NCBI GenBank assembly: GCA_030042885.1
Contig: JASHYW010000151.1
Span: 1 to 7,005, forward strand
Length of the DNA: 7,005 nt
Direction of reading: 5' to 3'
Origin: Streptosporangiaceae bacterium
GTDB taxonomy: Bacteria > Actinomycetota > Actinomycetes > Streptosporangiales > Streptosporangiaceae
Shown here: positions 1-5,983 of the stretch, piece by piece
How positions within the stretch are numbered: position 1 is the stretch's first letter
How the letters are laid out: every line of letters starts with the position of its first letter
Program-made: the position numbers and the translations under genes
Notes under the pieces: generated by a model
What the model was told of the DNA's origin: nothing
Database searches by the model: none
What the model saw: only the letters and a program-made list of their open reading frames with translations

Positions 1-261
1 GGCCGCTCATGCCCAGGTGGATGCCGAGATCCGGCCCGGCACCTGGCGGTCCGGCCAGCGTCTCCGAGGTCTCGCACCATATCGCCTTGCCGCGCCGGTG
101 AGCCGCGGTGAGCATGCGCCCGGTCAGCGCGGCGCGCACTCGCCGGGGGAGTGCGGCCGGCACACGAACGCGTCGGCATCGTCGACGGCGACGATGCGCC
201 GGCCCAGGGCCTGGTCGGCGATCAGGCGGCGGGCGTTCTCGACCTCGGGAAGCTCCGGCAC
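1..261 (-). pseudogene. Fpg/Nei-family DNA glycosylase, N-terminal part, frameshifted and cut by the window edge
   Basis: The minus strand starts with GTG at 261-259 and encodes MPELPEVE, the hallmark N-terminus of formamidopyrimidine-DNA glycosylase / endonuclease VIII enzymes. In this family the Pro after Met is the Schiff-base nucleophile and the next Glu is catalytic; the enzymes excise oxidised bases and nick the abasic site. The first frame gives 45 residues and stops at TGA 126-124. From about 139 the -1 frame continues the family sequence (VRAALTGRML, then RRGK with the conserved beta-hairpin Lys, then HLGMSG) to the window start. One missing base near 139-149 would rejoin both parts into an 87-residue N-terminal segment, about a third of a usual 270-290 aa protein. 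The GTG directly follows the TAG of the HD-domain gene (264-262), so the two are probably cotranslated. This is either a decaying gene or a sequencing error. The C-terminal helix-two-turn-helix and zinc finger would lie outside the window. Confidence 0.82.
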
Positions 262-993
262 CTAATCGCCTCCGCGCACGGCCGCGAACCTCGCGTCGGC
301 CCGGTCGATCTGGGCCAGGATGTGCTCCTTGACCGCGGCGTCCAGCGGCGTATCGGGCCGGGCGAGCACGTCCCGCAGCACCGGGACCAGCGGCGCGTAC
401 TTGTCCGCGAGCCTGCGCAGCCTGGGACCGGTGGTGTGGATCAGGCCGGCCCCGTTGTCGGTGAAGTCGGAGGCCTTGATGACCCGGGCCCACGGGGAGT
501 CCCGCAGGCTCTCGGCCACGTGCTCCCGGTACTGCTCGTCCGCGTCGCGGTCCGGTGCGAATGGCGGGTTCGTCACAGCGCCGACCAGTTCGGTCACCCG
601 GGGGCCGAACTGCTCGGCCAGCACCCCCAGCGCGGCCTGCTGGCGGGCCCGCGGGTCGGCGTCTGCGGCCGAGCCGGCCAGCTGCGCGGCATGGTCTTCC
701 ACGGCGTCGTGCAGCAGGGCGGCGCAGATCACGTCGGTATCGCGCACGCGGTAATACGCGATGATCCTGATCGCCACCCTGAGCAGGTGGTTGAGGTAGG
801 GCTCGTTATCCCTGCGGTCGGCGGCATGCAGCCGGGCGGCCAGGTCCAGCGCCCGCTCCAGCCGCGGCCGGTCCGCCTCCGGCCAGGACGCGATCTCCGC
901 CGCGAACCGGTCCCGCAGGCCCGCCTCGCCGTAGGTCGAGGTGATCGCGTGCAGCGGCATCGCGGCCAGGAGCCGCTGCCGGTCGCTGTCCAT
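262..993 (-). CDS. HD-domain protein resembling the (p)ppGpp hydrolase domain of SpoT/MESH1
   Basis: 243 residues, ATG at 993-991, TAG at 264-262. The core matches the metal-dependent HD phosphohydrolase fold of the Rel/SpoT hydrolase domain. His69 lies in the PYLNH motif, His95-Asp96 form the HD pair in AALLHDAVED, Glu99-Asp100 form the ED pair, and Asp176 sits in VIKASDFTDN, which corresponds to the KLADRLHN-type motif of SpoT. All expected Mn ligands and the ED pair are therefore visible. There is no synthetase, TGS or ACT domain, so it has the size of a small alarmone hydrolase or another nucleotide pyrophosphohydrolase; the substrate is inferred, not shown. A weak GTAGG sits just before the ATG. 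A TACTTG hexamer also stands 6 nt before the ATG, a possible but imperfect leaderless -10. The gene lies 51 bp downstream of the kinase gene and directly abuts the glycosylase start. Confidence 0.82.
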   Translation of the reverse strand: MDSDRQRLLAAMPLHAITSTYGEAGLRDRFAAEIASWPEADRPRLERALDLAARLHAADRRDNEPYLNHLLRVAIRIIAYYRVRDTDVICAALLHDAVEDHAAQLAGSAADADPRARQQAALGVLAEQFGPRVTELVGAVTNPPFAPDRDADEQYREHVAESLRDSPWARVIKASDFTDNGAGLIHTTGPRLRRLADKYAPLVPVLRDVLARPDTPLDAAVKEHILAQIDRADARFAAVRGGD

Positions 994-1025
994 GACCTAC
1001 AAGTAGCACACCGTCAGCCCGTCAT

Positions 1026-1044
1026 GCCGGCCATGTCGGCCGGC
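1026..1044 (-). terminator. GC-rich stem-loop right after the kinase stop codon, possible terminator
   Basis: A perfect 7-bp inverted repeat (GCCGGCC at 1026-1032, GGCCGGC at 1038-1044) with a 5-nt loop begins at the base after the kinase stop codon (1047-1045). No T-tract follows on the minus strand, so it is at best a tract-less terminator, as is common in high-GC actinobacteria. Short GC palindromes are frequent in this base composition and could arise by chance. If it works, the HD gene downstream would need its own promoter. Confidence 0.35.
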
Positions 1045-2730
1045 TCACGCCTTGGAGGCCTGCGGCTCCTCGGCGGGCGCGGGGAGCAAGGGCAGGAAGA
1101 GGGCGAACCTGGTCCTGCCCGGGCGGCTGGTCACGGTGATGCTCCCGCCGTGCACGGCGACCACGGCGTCCACGATGGCCAGGCCGAGCCCGGTGCTCTT
1201 CCCGGCGGCGTCGAGATCTCGTGCCCGCGACGTGTCGGCGCGGGTGAACCGTTCGAACAAGTCCGGCAGCAGTTCGGGCGGGATGCCGGGACCGTCGTCG
1301 GTGATGCTCAGCTCCACCTGCGGTGCGGCAGGCATCACGCCGCGCTGCACCGTGGCGTCCTCCGTACCGCGGGCCTGACGCGGCGCCTGCGGGTCACCGG
1401 GCACGGCCAGCGCGACGCTGACCGTGGAGCCGGGCGGGGTGTGCTTGCCCGCGTTGCTCAGCAGGTTGGCCATGACCTGGTGCAGGCGGTGCTCGTCGCC
1501 GTTCACCAGGATCGGTTCGTCCGGCAGGTCCAGCTGCCAGCGGTGGTCGCTGCGGGCCACGCGCGCGTCGCTGGTCACGTCGATGACAAGCCGGGACAGG
1601 TCGACCGGCCCGCGCTCGAGCGGGCGCCCGGCGTCAAGCCGGGCCAGTAGCAGCAGGTCATCCACCAGGACGCCCATCCGGGCCGACTCCGACTGGACCC
1701 GCCGCAGCGCGTGTGTCACGTCCTCGGGCACCGGGCCCGGATTCCGCAGGGCCAGCTCGGCATAGCCGCGGATCGCCGACAGCGGGGTGCGCAGCTCGTG
1801 CGAGGCGTCCGCGGCGAACCGGCGCAGCCGGGCCTCGCTGGCCGCGCGGCGGCCGAGCGCTCTCTCGACGTGATACAGCATCCGGTTGAACGCGGCGCCG
1901 ACCCGGCCCACCTCGGTCCGCGGATCGCTGTAGGGCACCCCCGCAGGCAGCGATACCTCGCCGGAGTCCAGCGGTAGCTCAGCCACTTGGGCCGCGGTCG
2001 CGGCCACCCGGCGCAGCGGCCGCAGCGACAGCCGCACCAGCGCCGTGCCGAGCACGCCGGCCAGCAGCAGAACACCGAGGAAGACGATCAGCTCGGCCAG
2101 CGCCACTTGGCTCAGCGTGCTGTCCACGGTGCTCATCGGAAGCCCGGTGATCAAGATGTCGCCGTCTTGCCCCGCCACGGCGGTCACCCGGTAGTCCGCG
2201 TCGAGCGACGTGAGTCTCACGCTGTAAGCGGTATTCGACCAGGGTGTCGGCTGGTACGCGGGCTGGTACACCGGCAGCGCCATGAGAGCCTTCTTGTCGG
2301 CCGTCGACAAGGGTGGGCACTCTTGGTTATACATGCCATTTACGACACCACAATTGGTGATCACGCCATTCTTGATTCGCACGCCCAGCATCCCCTGCGG
2401 CTGCCCTTGGCTGCAGTTGTTGCTGTTGGGCGGCGGCTGGTAGCCGTCCGGATCGCCGCCCCCCGGCTGAGCCGGGCCGCCGTCCTGGCCGGTGGCGTCC
2501 TGGTGGGTGGCCTCGATGCAGGAGACATAGGTGCTGCTGGCGCTGCGCAGCTGCCCGTCGAGTGCGGAGACCATCGAGTCGCGGACGGCCAGGTAGGTGA
2601 CCACCCCGATGATGGCGCAGGCACCGACGAGCAGCAGCAGGACGCCGGTTATCAGCCGCGCGCTGAGCGTCCTGCCCGCCAGCCAGCTTGCTCGCGGACG
2701 CCGCCGGCCAGCCTCGCGCCCGGCGGACAT
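1045..2730 (-). CDS. Membrane sensor histidine kinase (HAMP/HisKA/HATPase_c)
   Basis: 561 residues from the ATG at 2730-2728. A longer reading of the frame exists, but its first 46 residues overlap the response regulator gene and look like shadow sequence. Order of parts: basic N-terminus, TM1 about 25-48, extracytoplasmic sensor about 49-205, TM2 about 207-233, HAMP about 234-290, HisKA with phospho-acceptor His311 in SHELRTPL, then the ATPase domain with N box (NLLSN, Asn422/Asn426), G1 box (DDGPGI, 478-483) and G2 box (GLGLA, 514-518). It should autophosphorylate on His311 and pass phosphate to Asp84 of the cognate regulator. The sensor has a Gly/Pro/Gln/Asn-rich stretch (about 81-113) and four cysteines (71, 106, 127, 138) that could form disulfides. 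A probably flexible insert (about 445-468) lies between the N and G1 boxes. The ATG overlaps the regulator's TGA by one base. The layout is that of PhoR/TcrY/TrcS-type actinobacterial kinases; the signal is unknown. Confidence 0.96.
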   Translation of the reverse strand: MSAGREAGRRRPRASWLAGRTLSARLITGVLLLLVGACAIIGVVTYLAVRDSMVSALDGQLRSASSTYVSCIEATHQDATGQDGGPAQPGGGDPDGYQPPPNSNNCSQGQPQGMLGVRIKNGVITNCGVVNGMYNQECPPLSTADKKALMALPVYQPAYQPTPWSNTAYSVRLTSLDADYRVTAVAGQDGDILITGLPMSTVDSTLSQVALAELIVFLGVLLLAGVLGTALVRLSLRPLRRVAATAAQVAELPLDSGEVSLPAGVPYSDPRTEVGRVGAAFNRMLYHVERALGRRAASEARLRRFAADASHELRTPLSAIRGYAELALRNPGPVPEDVTHALRRVQSESARMGVLVDDLLLLARLDAGRPLERGPVDLSRLVIDVTSDARVARSDHRWQLDLPDEPILVNGDEHRLHQVMANLLSNAGKHTPPGSTVSVALAVPGDPQAPRQARGTEDATVQRGVMPAAPQVELSITDDGPGIPPELLPDLFERFTRADTSRARDLDAAGKSTGLGLAIVDAVVAVHGGSITVTSRPGRTRFALFLPLLPAPAEEPQASKA

Positions 2731-3509
2731 CAGCTCGCCGGCTTCAGCACGTAGCCGACGCCGCGGAGGGTGTGGATGAGCGGCGGGCGGCCGGCGTCGA
2801 TCTTCTTGCGCAGATAGCTGATGTACAGCTCCACGACGTGTGCCTGGCCGCCGAAGTCGTAGTTCCACACCCGGTCCAGGATCTGCGCCTTGGACAGGAC
2901 CCGCCTTGGGTTGCGCATGAGGAACCTGAGCAGCTCGAACTCGGTCGCGGTCAGCTCGATGAGCTCGCCGTCCCGGCGGACCTCGCGAGCGTCCTCATCC
3001 ATGGTCAGGTCACCGACGGTCAGCAGCCCCTCGGTGTGGGCACGGGTGAGGTTGGCGCGGCGCAGCAAGCCGCGCAGCCGGGCCAGCACCTCCTCCAGGC
3101 TGAACGGCTTGGTCACGTAGTCATCGCCGCCGGCGGTAATGCCGGCCACCCTGTCCTCGACCGCGTCGCGTGCGGTCAGGAACAGTACGCATACCCGGGG
3201 TATCTCCGCACGGAGCCTGCGCATGACCTCAATGCCGTTGAAGTCAGGAAGCATGACGTCGAGCACCACCGCCTGGGGACGGAACTTACGGGCGGCCCGC
3301 ACGGCGTCGGCGCCGGTGCCCGCGGTGCGTACGGCCCAGCCCTCGTACCGGAGCACGCTGGCCAGCAGTTCAGCCAGGCTCGGCTCGTCGTCGACGACGA
3401 GCACCCGCACCGGTGTTCCGTCCGCCCGCTGGATGCCGGCCTGGCTGCCGCTCGCGGTCGGAGTGCTGGACCGCGCCGGCGACGTGGCAGCCGGGCTGTG
3501 ATCTTCCAT
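2730..3509 (-). CDS. OmpR/PhoB-family response regulator
   Basis: 259 residues from the ATG at 3509-3507. An in-frame TTG at 3518 would add three residues; I prefer the ATG, although neither start has a strong Shine-Dalgarno. Residues 1-33 are a Ser/Thr/Ala-rich, probably disordered extension. The receiver domain (about 34-150) has the acidic pair Asp40-Asp41, phospho-acceptor Asp84 (VVLDVMLPD), switch Thr112 (FLTARD) and Lys134 (VTKPFS). The C-terminal winged helix (about 162-256) has the recognition-helix region VVELYISYLRKKID and the closing wing LIHTLRGVGYVL. The protein should bind direct-repeat DNA as a dimer when phosphorylated. Its TGA (2732-2730) overlaps the kinase ATG by one base, so the two proteins are coupled partners. 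The sequence resembles mycobacterial PhoP and related regulators, but I cannot assign an orthologue. A GTG at the receiver start is an alternative, less likely initiation site. Confidence 0.95.
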   Translation of the reverse strand: MEDHSPAATSPARSSTPTASGSQAGIQRADGTPVRVLVVDDEPSLAELLASVLRYEGWAVRTAGTGADAVRAARKFRPQAVVLDVMLPDFNGIEVMRRLRAEIPRVCVLFLTARDAVEDRVAGITAGGDDYVTKPFSLEEVLARLRGLLRRANLTRAHTEGLLTVGDLTMDEDAREVRRDGELIELTATEFELLRFLMRNPRRVLSKAQILDRVWNYDFGGQAHVVELYISYLRKKIDAGRPPLIHTLRGVGYVLKPAS

Positions 3510-3568
3510 GTTCTTCAAGCTCGCTTGTCGTCCCCATCGGATCTGTACCTCGCAAACCCGCGGGGCGG

Positions 3569-3603
3569 ATCCTCCGTCTAGGTTCTCATTTCATGCGGAG
3601 GAT
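3569..3603 (-). repeat. 8-bp inverted repeat in the response regulator leader
   Basis: ATCCTCCG at 3569-3576 and CGGAGGAT at 3596-3603 are perfect reverse complements separated by 19 nt. In the regulator's mRNA this would form a hairpin whose 3' arm holds a GGAGGA-like sequence. That arm is about 60 nt before the start codon, too far to be its ribosome site. Alternatively the repeat is a DNA operator half-site pair. Function is unknown. Confidence 0.35.
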
Positions 3604-3614
3604 GTGACCGGCAG

Positions 3615-3642
3615 GTCAGAATCCGCTCTGAATACCCTCTGA
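3615..3642 (-). promoter_or_regulatory. Candidate operator: three hexamers on an 11-bp period
   Basis: On the minus strand TCAGAG occurs at 3642-3637 and again at 3631-3626, followed by the related TCTGAC at 3620-3615. Each copy starts exactly 11 bp after the last. Direct repeats at one helical turn are the known binding geometry of OmpR/PhoB/PhoP-type winged-helix regulators, and the first gene downstream encodes one. The array lies about 106-133 bp before its ATG. Autoregulation is inferred. The middle and third copies also form a TCAGA-N6-TCTGA dyad, so a palindrome-binding repressor is an alternative. Confidence 0.45.
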
Positions 3643-3694
3643 GGTCTCCGCGAAGCCGGCTCAGGAGCTCGCCCGGGACCCGGACCCACCCAAC

Positions 3695-4330
3695 TCAGCC
3701 GCTGCCCAGCAGCCGGGCGAGCTTGGAGGCCGACGATGACCGTCGTGCCCCGGCCTGGTGCAGGGCCTGCCCGGCCGCTTCCAGCAGGTCCTGAACCTCG
3801 GAGCCCTTCGTGAGGGCCTCCACCTCGATCTCGCGCCACATCACCGGCTCGCCGCCCGGCTGGTCGAGCCTGGTGGCTGTCACCCGGTCGTCGGCGACCT
3901 CGGCCAGCGGCTCGCCGGCCTGATCGGTCAGTGTCACCACGGTCCGTTCGGTGTCAAGAATGGCGATGGGGCGCAGAGGGTGGCCCGCGGTGATGTCCTC
4001 GACCTGCGCGGCCAGGCGCGCCGGTATGGCCTCGATGCTTCCGGTGTCGCTGTGGCCAAGCGGAGCGCGCAGTTCCTGCCTGGTGTCCTTCCGCACCGGC
4101 AGCTTGAGGTGCCAGCCCTCGTCGGTGCCGCCGACTCGCCGCCGCAGCGTGATCCGGTTGCGGATGAGGTCGAGTTCTTCGGTGTCGAAGTAGGTCGCGC
4201 TCAGGTAGTACCGTCGCGGCCCGGTGGACTTCGCGCGGCCGCCCAGGCAGGACAGGTCGGGCAGCGCGAAGTCGGCGTCGGCCTCGTATTTCTGCTCGGT
4301 TTCCAGGTAGTCGCCGGTGTTATCGGTCAC
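3695..4330 (-). CDS. CYTH-domain protein (triphosphate tunnel metalloenzyme family)
   Basis: 211 residues from GTG at 4330-4328. The N-terminal ExExK signature is present (Glu10, Glu12, Lys14 in LETEQKYE), which binds metal and triphosphate in CYTH enzymes. Further tunnel residues fit the fold: the Arg cluster 63-65 in TLRRRVGG, Lys76 in HLKLP, Arg129 in TERTVV, the acidic run WREIEVEA at 165-172, and Lys203 in the closing SASKLARLL. Family members hydrolyse inorganic triphosphate or nucleoside triphosphates, or make cAMP; thiamine triphosphatase is one branch. The reaction here cannot be told from sequence. Many actinobacterial relatives carry a C-terminal CHAD domain, but this one ends soon after the CYTH core. 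A TAGCCT hexamer 6 nt before GTG suggests a leaderless transcript; GGAG only 2-3 nt from GTG is too close for a usual ribosome site. It is divergent from the membrane glycosyltransferase gene across 44 bp. Confidence 0.9.
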   Translation of the reverse strand: MTDNTGDYLETEQKYEADADFALPDLSCLGGRAKSTGPRRYYLSATYFDTEELDLIRNRITLRRRVGGTDEGWHLKLPVRKDTRQELRAPLGHSDTGSIEAIPARLAAQVEDITAGHPLRPIAILDTERTVVTLTDQAGEPLAEVADDRVTATRLDQPGGEPVMWREIEVEALTKGSEVQDLLEAAGQALHQAGARRSSSASKLARLLGSG

Positions 4331-4336
4331 AGCTCC

Positions 4337-4342
4337 AGGCTA
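4337..4342 (-). promoter_or_regulatory. Putative -10 element for a leaderless CYTH transcript
   Basis: TAGCCT on the minus strand fits the actinobacterial TANNNT -10 consensus and ends 7 nt before the first base of the GTG start at 4330. Transcription would then begin at the start codon itself. I see no clear -35, which is common for such promoters. Confidence 0.45.
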
Positions 4343-4361
4343 CTGGGGCCGTCTCGTCCTG

Positions 4362-4367
4362 TACCGT
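4362..4367 (+). promoter_or_regulatory. Putative -10 element for a leaderless glycosyltransferase transcript
   Basis: TACCGT fits TANNNT and ends 8 nt before the A of the ATG at 4375, so the predicted transcription start falls at or next to the start codon. No Shine-Dalgarno sequence precedes this ATG, which supports leaderless translation. No clear -35 is seen. Confidence 0.45.
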
Positions 4368-4374
4368 CTAACCC

Positions 4375-5898
4375 ATGGCCAGCGTGAGTGCCCGGGACGA
4401 GCGCGAGGCGTCGGCCACCCATCTGCTCGCGGTGAGCGCGGCGGCGATCGTGGTGTCCTTGCTCATCATGGTCGTGGCCTGCGTCAACGGCCCTTCCGTC
4501 AGCGTCCCGAGCCTGACCCATCCGGCGTCGGGACCGCCGTGGTGGCATCCGCTGCATCTGGGGTCGTCCGTGGTCTTGCTGTCGCTGTGGGCGGCGGCGG
4601 TCATCGCGGTCGCTGGGGTGGCCACGGGGCTGGTCGCGGTGTCCCGGGGCGCCCGGCCGCCGGTCAAGCTGCTGCTGGCCGGCGTGTTTGTGGTCATCGC
4701 CATCTTCACCGTGCTACCGCCGGGCGGTTCCAGCGACGCCGTCTCGTACGGGATCGACGGCAGCATGGTGGTGGCCGGGCACAGTCCGTACGTCATGACG
4801 CCGAACGAGTTCCTGGCCACCGGCGCCCAGATCGCCCGGAACAGCCCCAAGACCTGGCAGAACAGCCTGTCAGACTACGGTCCCCTGGGCACCGCGTCGG
4901 AGTGGGCGGCAGCCGAGCTCGGCGGTAACTCCATGGCGCGCATCACGTTCTGGCTCAAGCTGTGGACGTCGCTGGCGTTCGGAGCGGTCGTGCTGCTTCT
5001 GGACTGGGTGCTGAAACCAGATCCGGCCATGCGATTGCGCGGCCACTTGCTGTGGTCAGCGAACCCGCTGCTGCTGTGGGAGATCGTGGCCAGCGGGCAC
5101 ATCGACGGGATCGCTGTCGCCTTCGGGCTGGCCGGCATCGTGGTGCTGCGGGTGGCCCGGCCGGGCGCGGACCCCGGGCTGGGCCGGGCTCTGGCATCCG
5201 GACTGCTCATCGGGGCCGCGATCGCCATCAAGGCCCCGTTCGCGCTCTTCGCGCTGGGTGCCGCCTGGGCGCTGCGCCGCCATCTGGCCGCGGCGTTCGT
5301 CCTGGCCGTCGGCTGCCTGCTGGCCCTCGCCCCGCCCTACCTGGTGGCAGGGCGCCCGGCCGTGACGGTGCTGTTCGACCGCGGCAACCAGGTGACGTGG
5401 GACAACCTGTACCAGGTGTTCTGGCGGCCGCTCGGGTACACCACCTACCAGCCCGCGCACCTGGTCGACGTGGCCGCCGTCTTGACCGTGATCGTCGCGG
5501 TCATCACCTGCCTCCGGCTGCCGCCCCGCGTTCCCCTGCTGCCCGCGGTCACGCCGTCCCTGGCGCTCAGCCTGGCCTGGATCTTCATGTGGCCGTTCCA
5601 GCGGCCCTGGTACGACGTCATGATCATCGCGCTGCTGGTGCTCTATCCGGCCTCGCGCCTGGACTGGGTGGTGCTGATCCGGCTCGGCTTCGGCGCGATC
5701 ACCTACATGGACGCGGTAGGCCTGCCGCACGGCTGGCTGCTCAGCCTGCAGATGTTCGAGGGAGAGTGGATCACCTCCACGGCCCGCCTGCTCACGGTGG
5801 CCGCGCTGTTGTGGCTGTGCGTGTCGGGCCGCTGGGGCTGGCGATCCCGGCCCGCCGAGTCCGCTGTCACCGAGCCCGCGCTGCAGCCGCTTGCCTGA
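4375..5898 (+). CDS. Polytopic membrane GT-C glycosyltransferase (mannosyltransferase-like, GT87/MptB-like)
   Basis: 507 residues, ATG to TGA. Many hydrophobic helices are visible (for example about 17-37, 63-90, 98-115, 196-212, 240-258, 273-298, 303-324, 364-380, 391-406, 413-425, 470-484), about ten or more membrane spans. After the second or third span comes a loop with Asp121 and Tyr125 (SSDAVSYG), then AGHSPYVMTP (134-143) and YGPLG (168-172). An acidic residue in the first extracytoplasmic loop, followed by G..PY and YGPL, is typical of GT-C enzymes. NPLLLWEIVASGHIDG (230-245) resembles the conserved stretch of actinobacterial polyprenyl-phosphate-mannose transferases. The enzyme would move a sugar from a lipid-phosphate donor to an envelope glycan or protein on the outer face. 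Donor, acceptor and exact family are inferred. No Shine-Dalgarno precedes the ATG. It lies 85 bp upstream of a second GT-C gene on the same strand. Confidence 0.85.
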   Translation: MASVSARDEREASATHLLAVSAAAIVVSLLIMVVACVNGPSVSVPSLTHPASGPPWWHPLHLGSSVVLLSLWAAAVIAVAGVATGLVAVSRGARPPVKLLLAGVFVVIAIFTVLPPGGSSDAVSYGIDGSMVVAGHSPYVMTPNEFLATGAQIARNSPKTWQNSLSDYGPLGTASEWAAAELGGNSMARITFWLKLWTSLAFGAVVLLLDWVLKPDPAMRLRGHLLWSANPLLLWEIVASGHIDGIAVAFGLAGIVVLRVARPGADPGLGRALASGLLIGAAIAIKAPFALFALGAAWALRRHLAAAFVLAVGCLLALAPPYLVAGRPAVTVLFDRGNQVTWDNLYQVFWRPLGYTTYQPAHLVDVAAVLTVIVAVITCLRLPPRVPLLPAVTPSLALSLAWIFMWPFQRPWYDVMIIALLVLYPASRLDWVVLIRLGFGAITYMDAVGLPHGWLLSLQMFEGEWITSTARLLTVAALLWLCVSGRWGWRSRPAESAVTEPALQPLA

Positions 5899-5983
5899 CG
5901 TCGGCGCGGGACTCACCGTACGGGGCCTGTCTTGGGTACGGTGAAACACGGAGTGAGGGACATCGACTCCGGAGGGTACCGTC
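5899..5983 (+). promoter_or_regulatory. Upstream region and ribosome binding site of the second glycosyltransferase
   Basis: A strong Shine-Dalgarno GGAGGG at 5971-5976 stands 7 nt before the ATG at 5984 and fixes that start. TACGGT at 5937-5942 fits the TANNNT -10 consensus and would give a leader of about 35 nt. No convincing -35 is seen. The gene may therefore have its own promoter besides readthrough from the preceding gene. Confidence 0.45.
5913..5944. repeat. 9-bp perfect inverted repeat overlapping the putative -10
   Basis: TCACCGTAC at 5913-5921 and GTACGGTGA at 5936-5944 are exact reverse complements, 14 nt apart and 23 bp centre to centre, about two helical turns. The right arm covers the TACGGT hexamer. 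This suggests a repressor operator. It could instead be a stem-loop ending the preceding transcript, but the long loop and missing T-tract make that less likely. Confidence 0.45.

Larger units (their letters stand above)
3510..3694 (-). promoter_or_regulatory. Upstream region of the two-component operon
   Basis: This 185-bp gap separates the CYTH stop (3695) from the regulator start and should hold the promoter of the regulator-kinase operon. On the minus strand I found no clean TANNNT -10 hexamer, so the promoter is either non-consensus or needs an activator. The gap does hold structure: 11-bp-spaced repeats at 3615-3642, and inverted repeats at 3569-3603 and 3605-3618. I see no gene in it. 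Confidence 0.5.

Noticed and set aside
997..1006. CTAC-AA-GTAG mini palindrome before the HD-domain gene
   Set aside because: Arms of 4 bp are too short to support an operator, and the site coincides with the possible -10 and ribosome-binding bases.
151..1650. 499-residue plus-strand open frame
   Set aside because: It lies opposite the HD-domain and kinase genes, has low-complexity Arg/Gly/His-rich content and shows no family motif. Long antisense frames are expected in such GC-rich DNA.
2293..2311. 7-bp inverted repeat CTTGTCG / CGACAAG inside the kinase gene
   Set aside because: It lies within well-supported coding sequence (PLSTADKK), and a 7-bp match is expected by chance in a window this size.
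2731..2868. 46-residue N-terminal extension of the kinase frame
   Set aside because: It overlaps the regulator's winged-helix coding region and is Arg/Pro-rich shadow sequence. The ATG at 2730, overlapping the regulator stop, is a typical coupled start.
1987..3581. Plus-strand open frames of 255 and 297 residues
   Set aside because: They are antisense to the kinase and regulator genes, which have complete motif sets. No domain is recognisable in the plus-strand translations.
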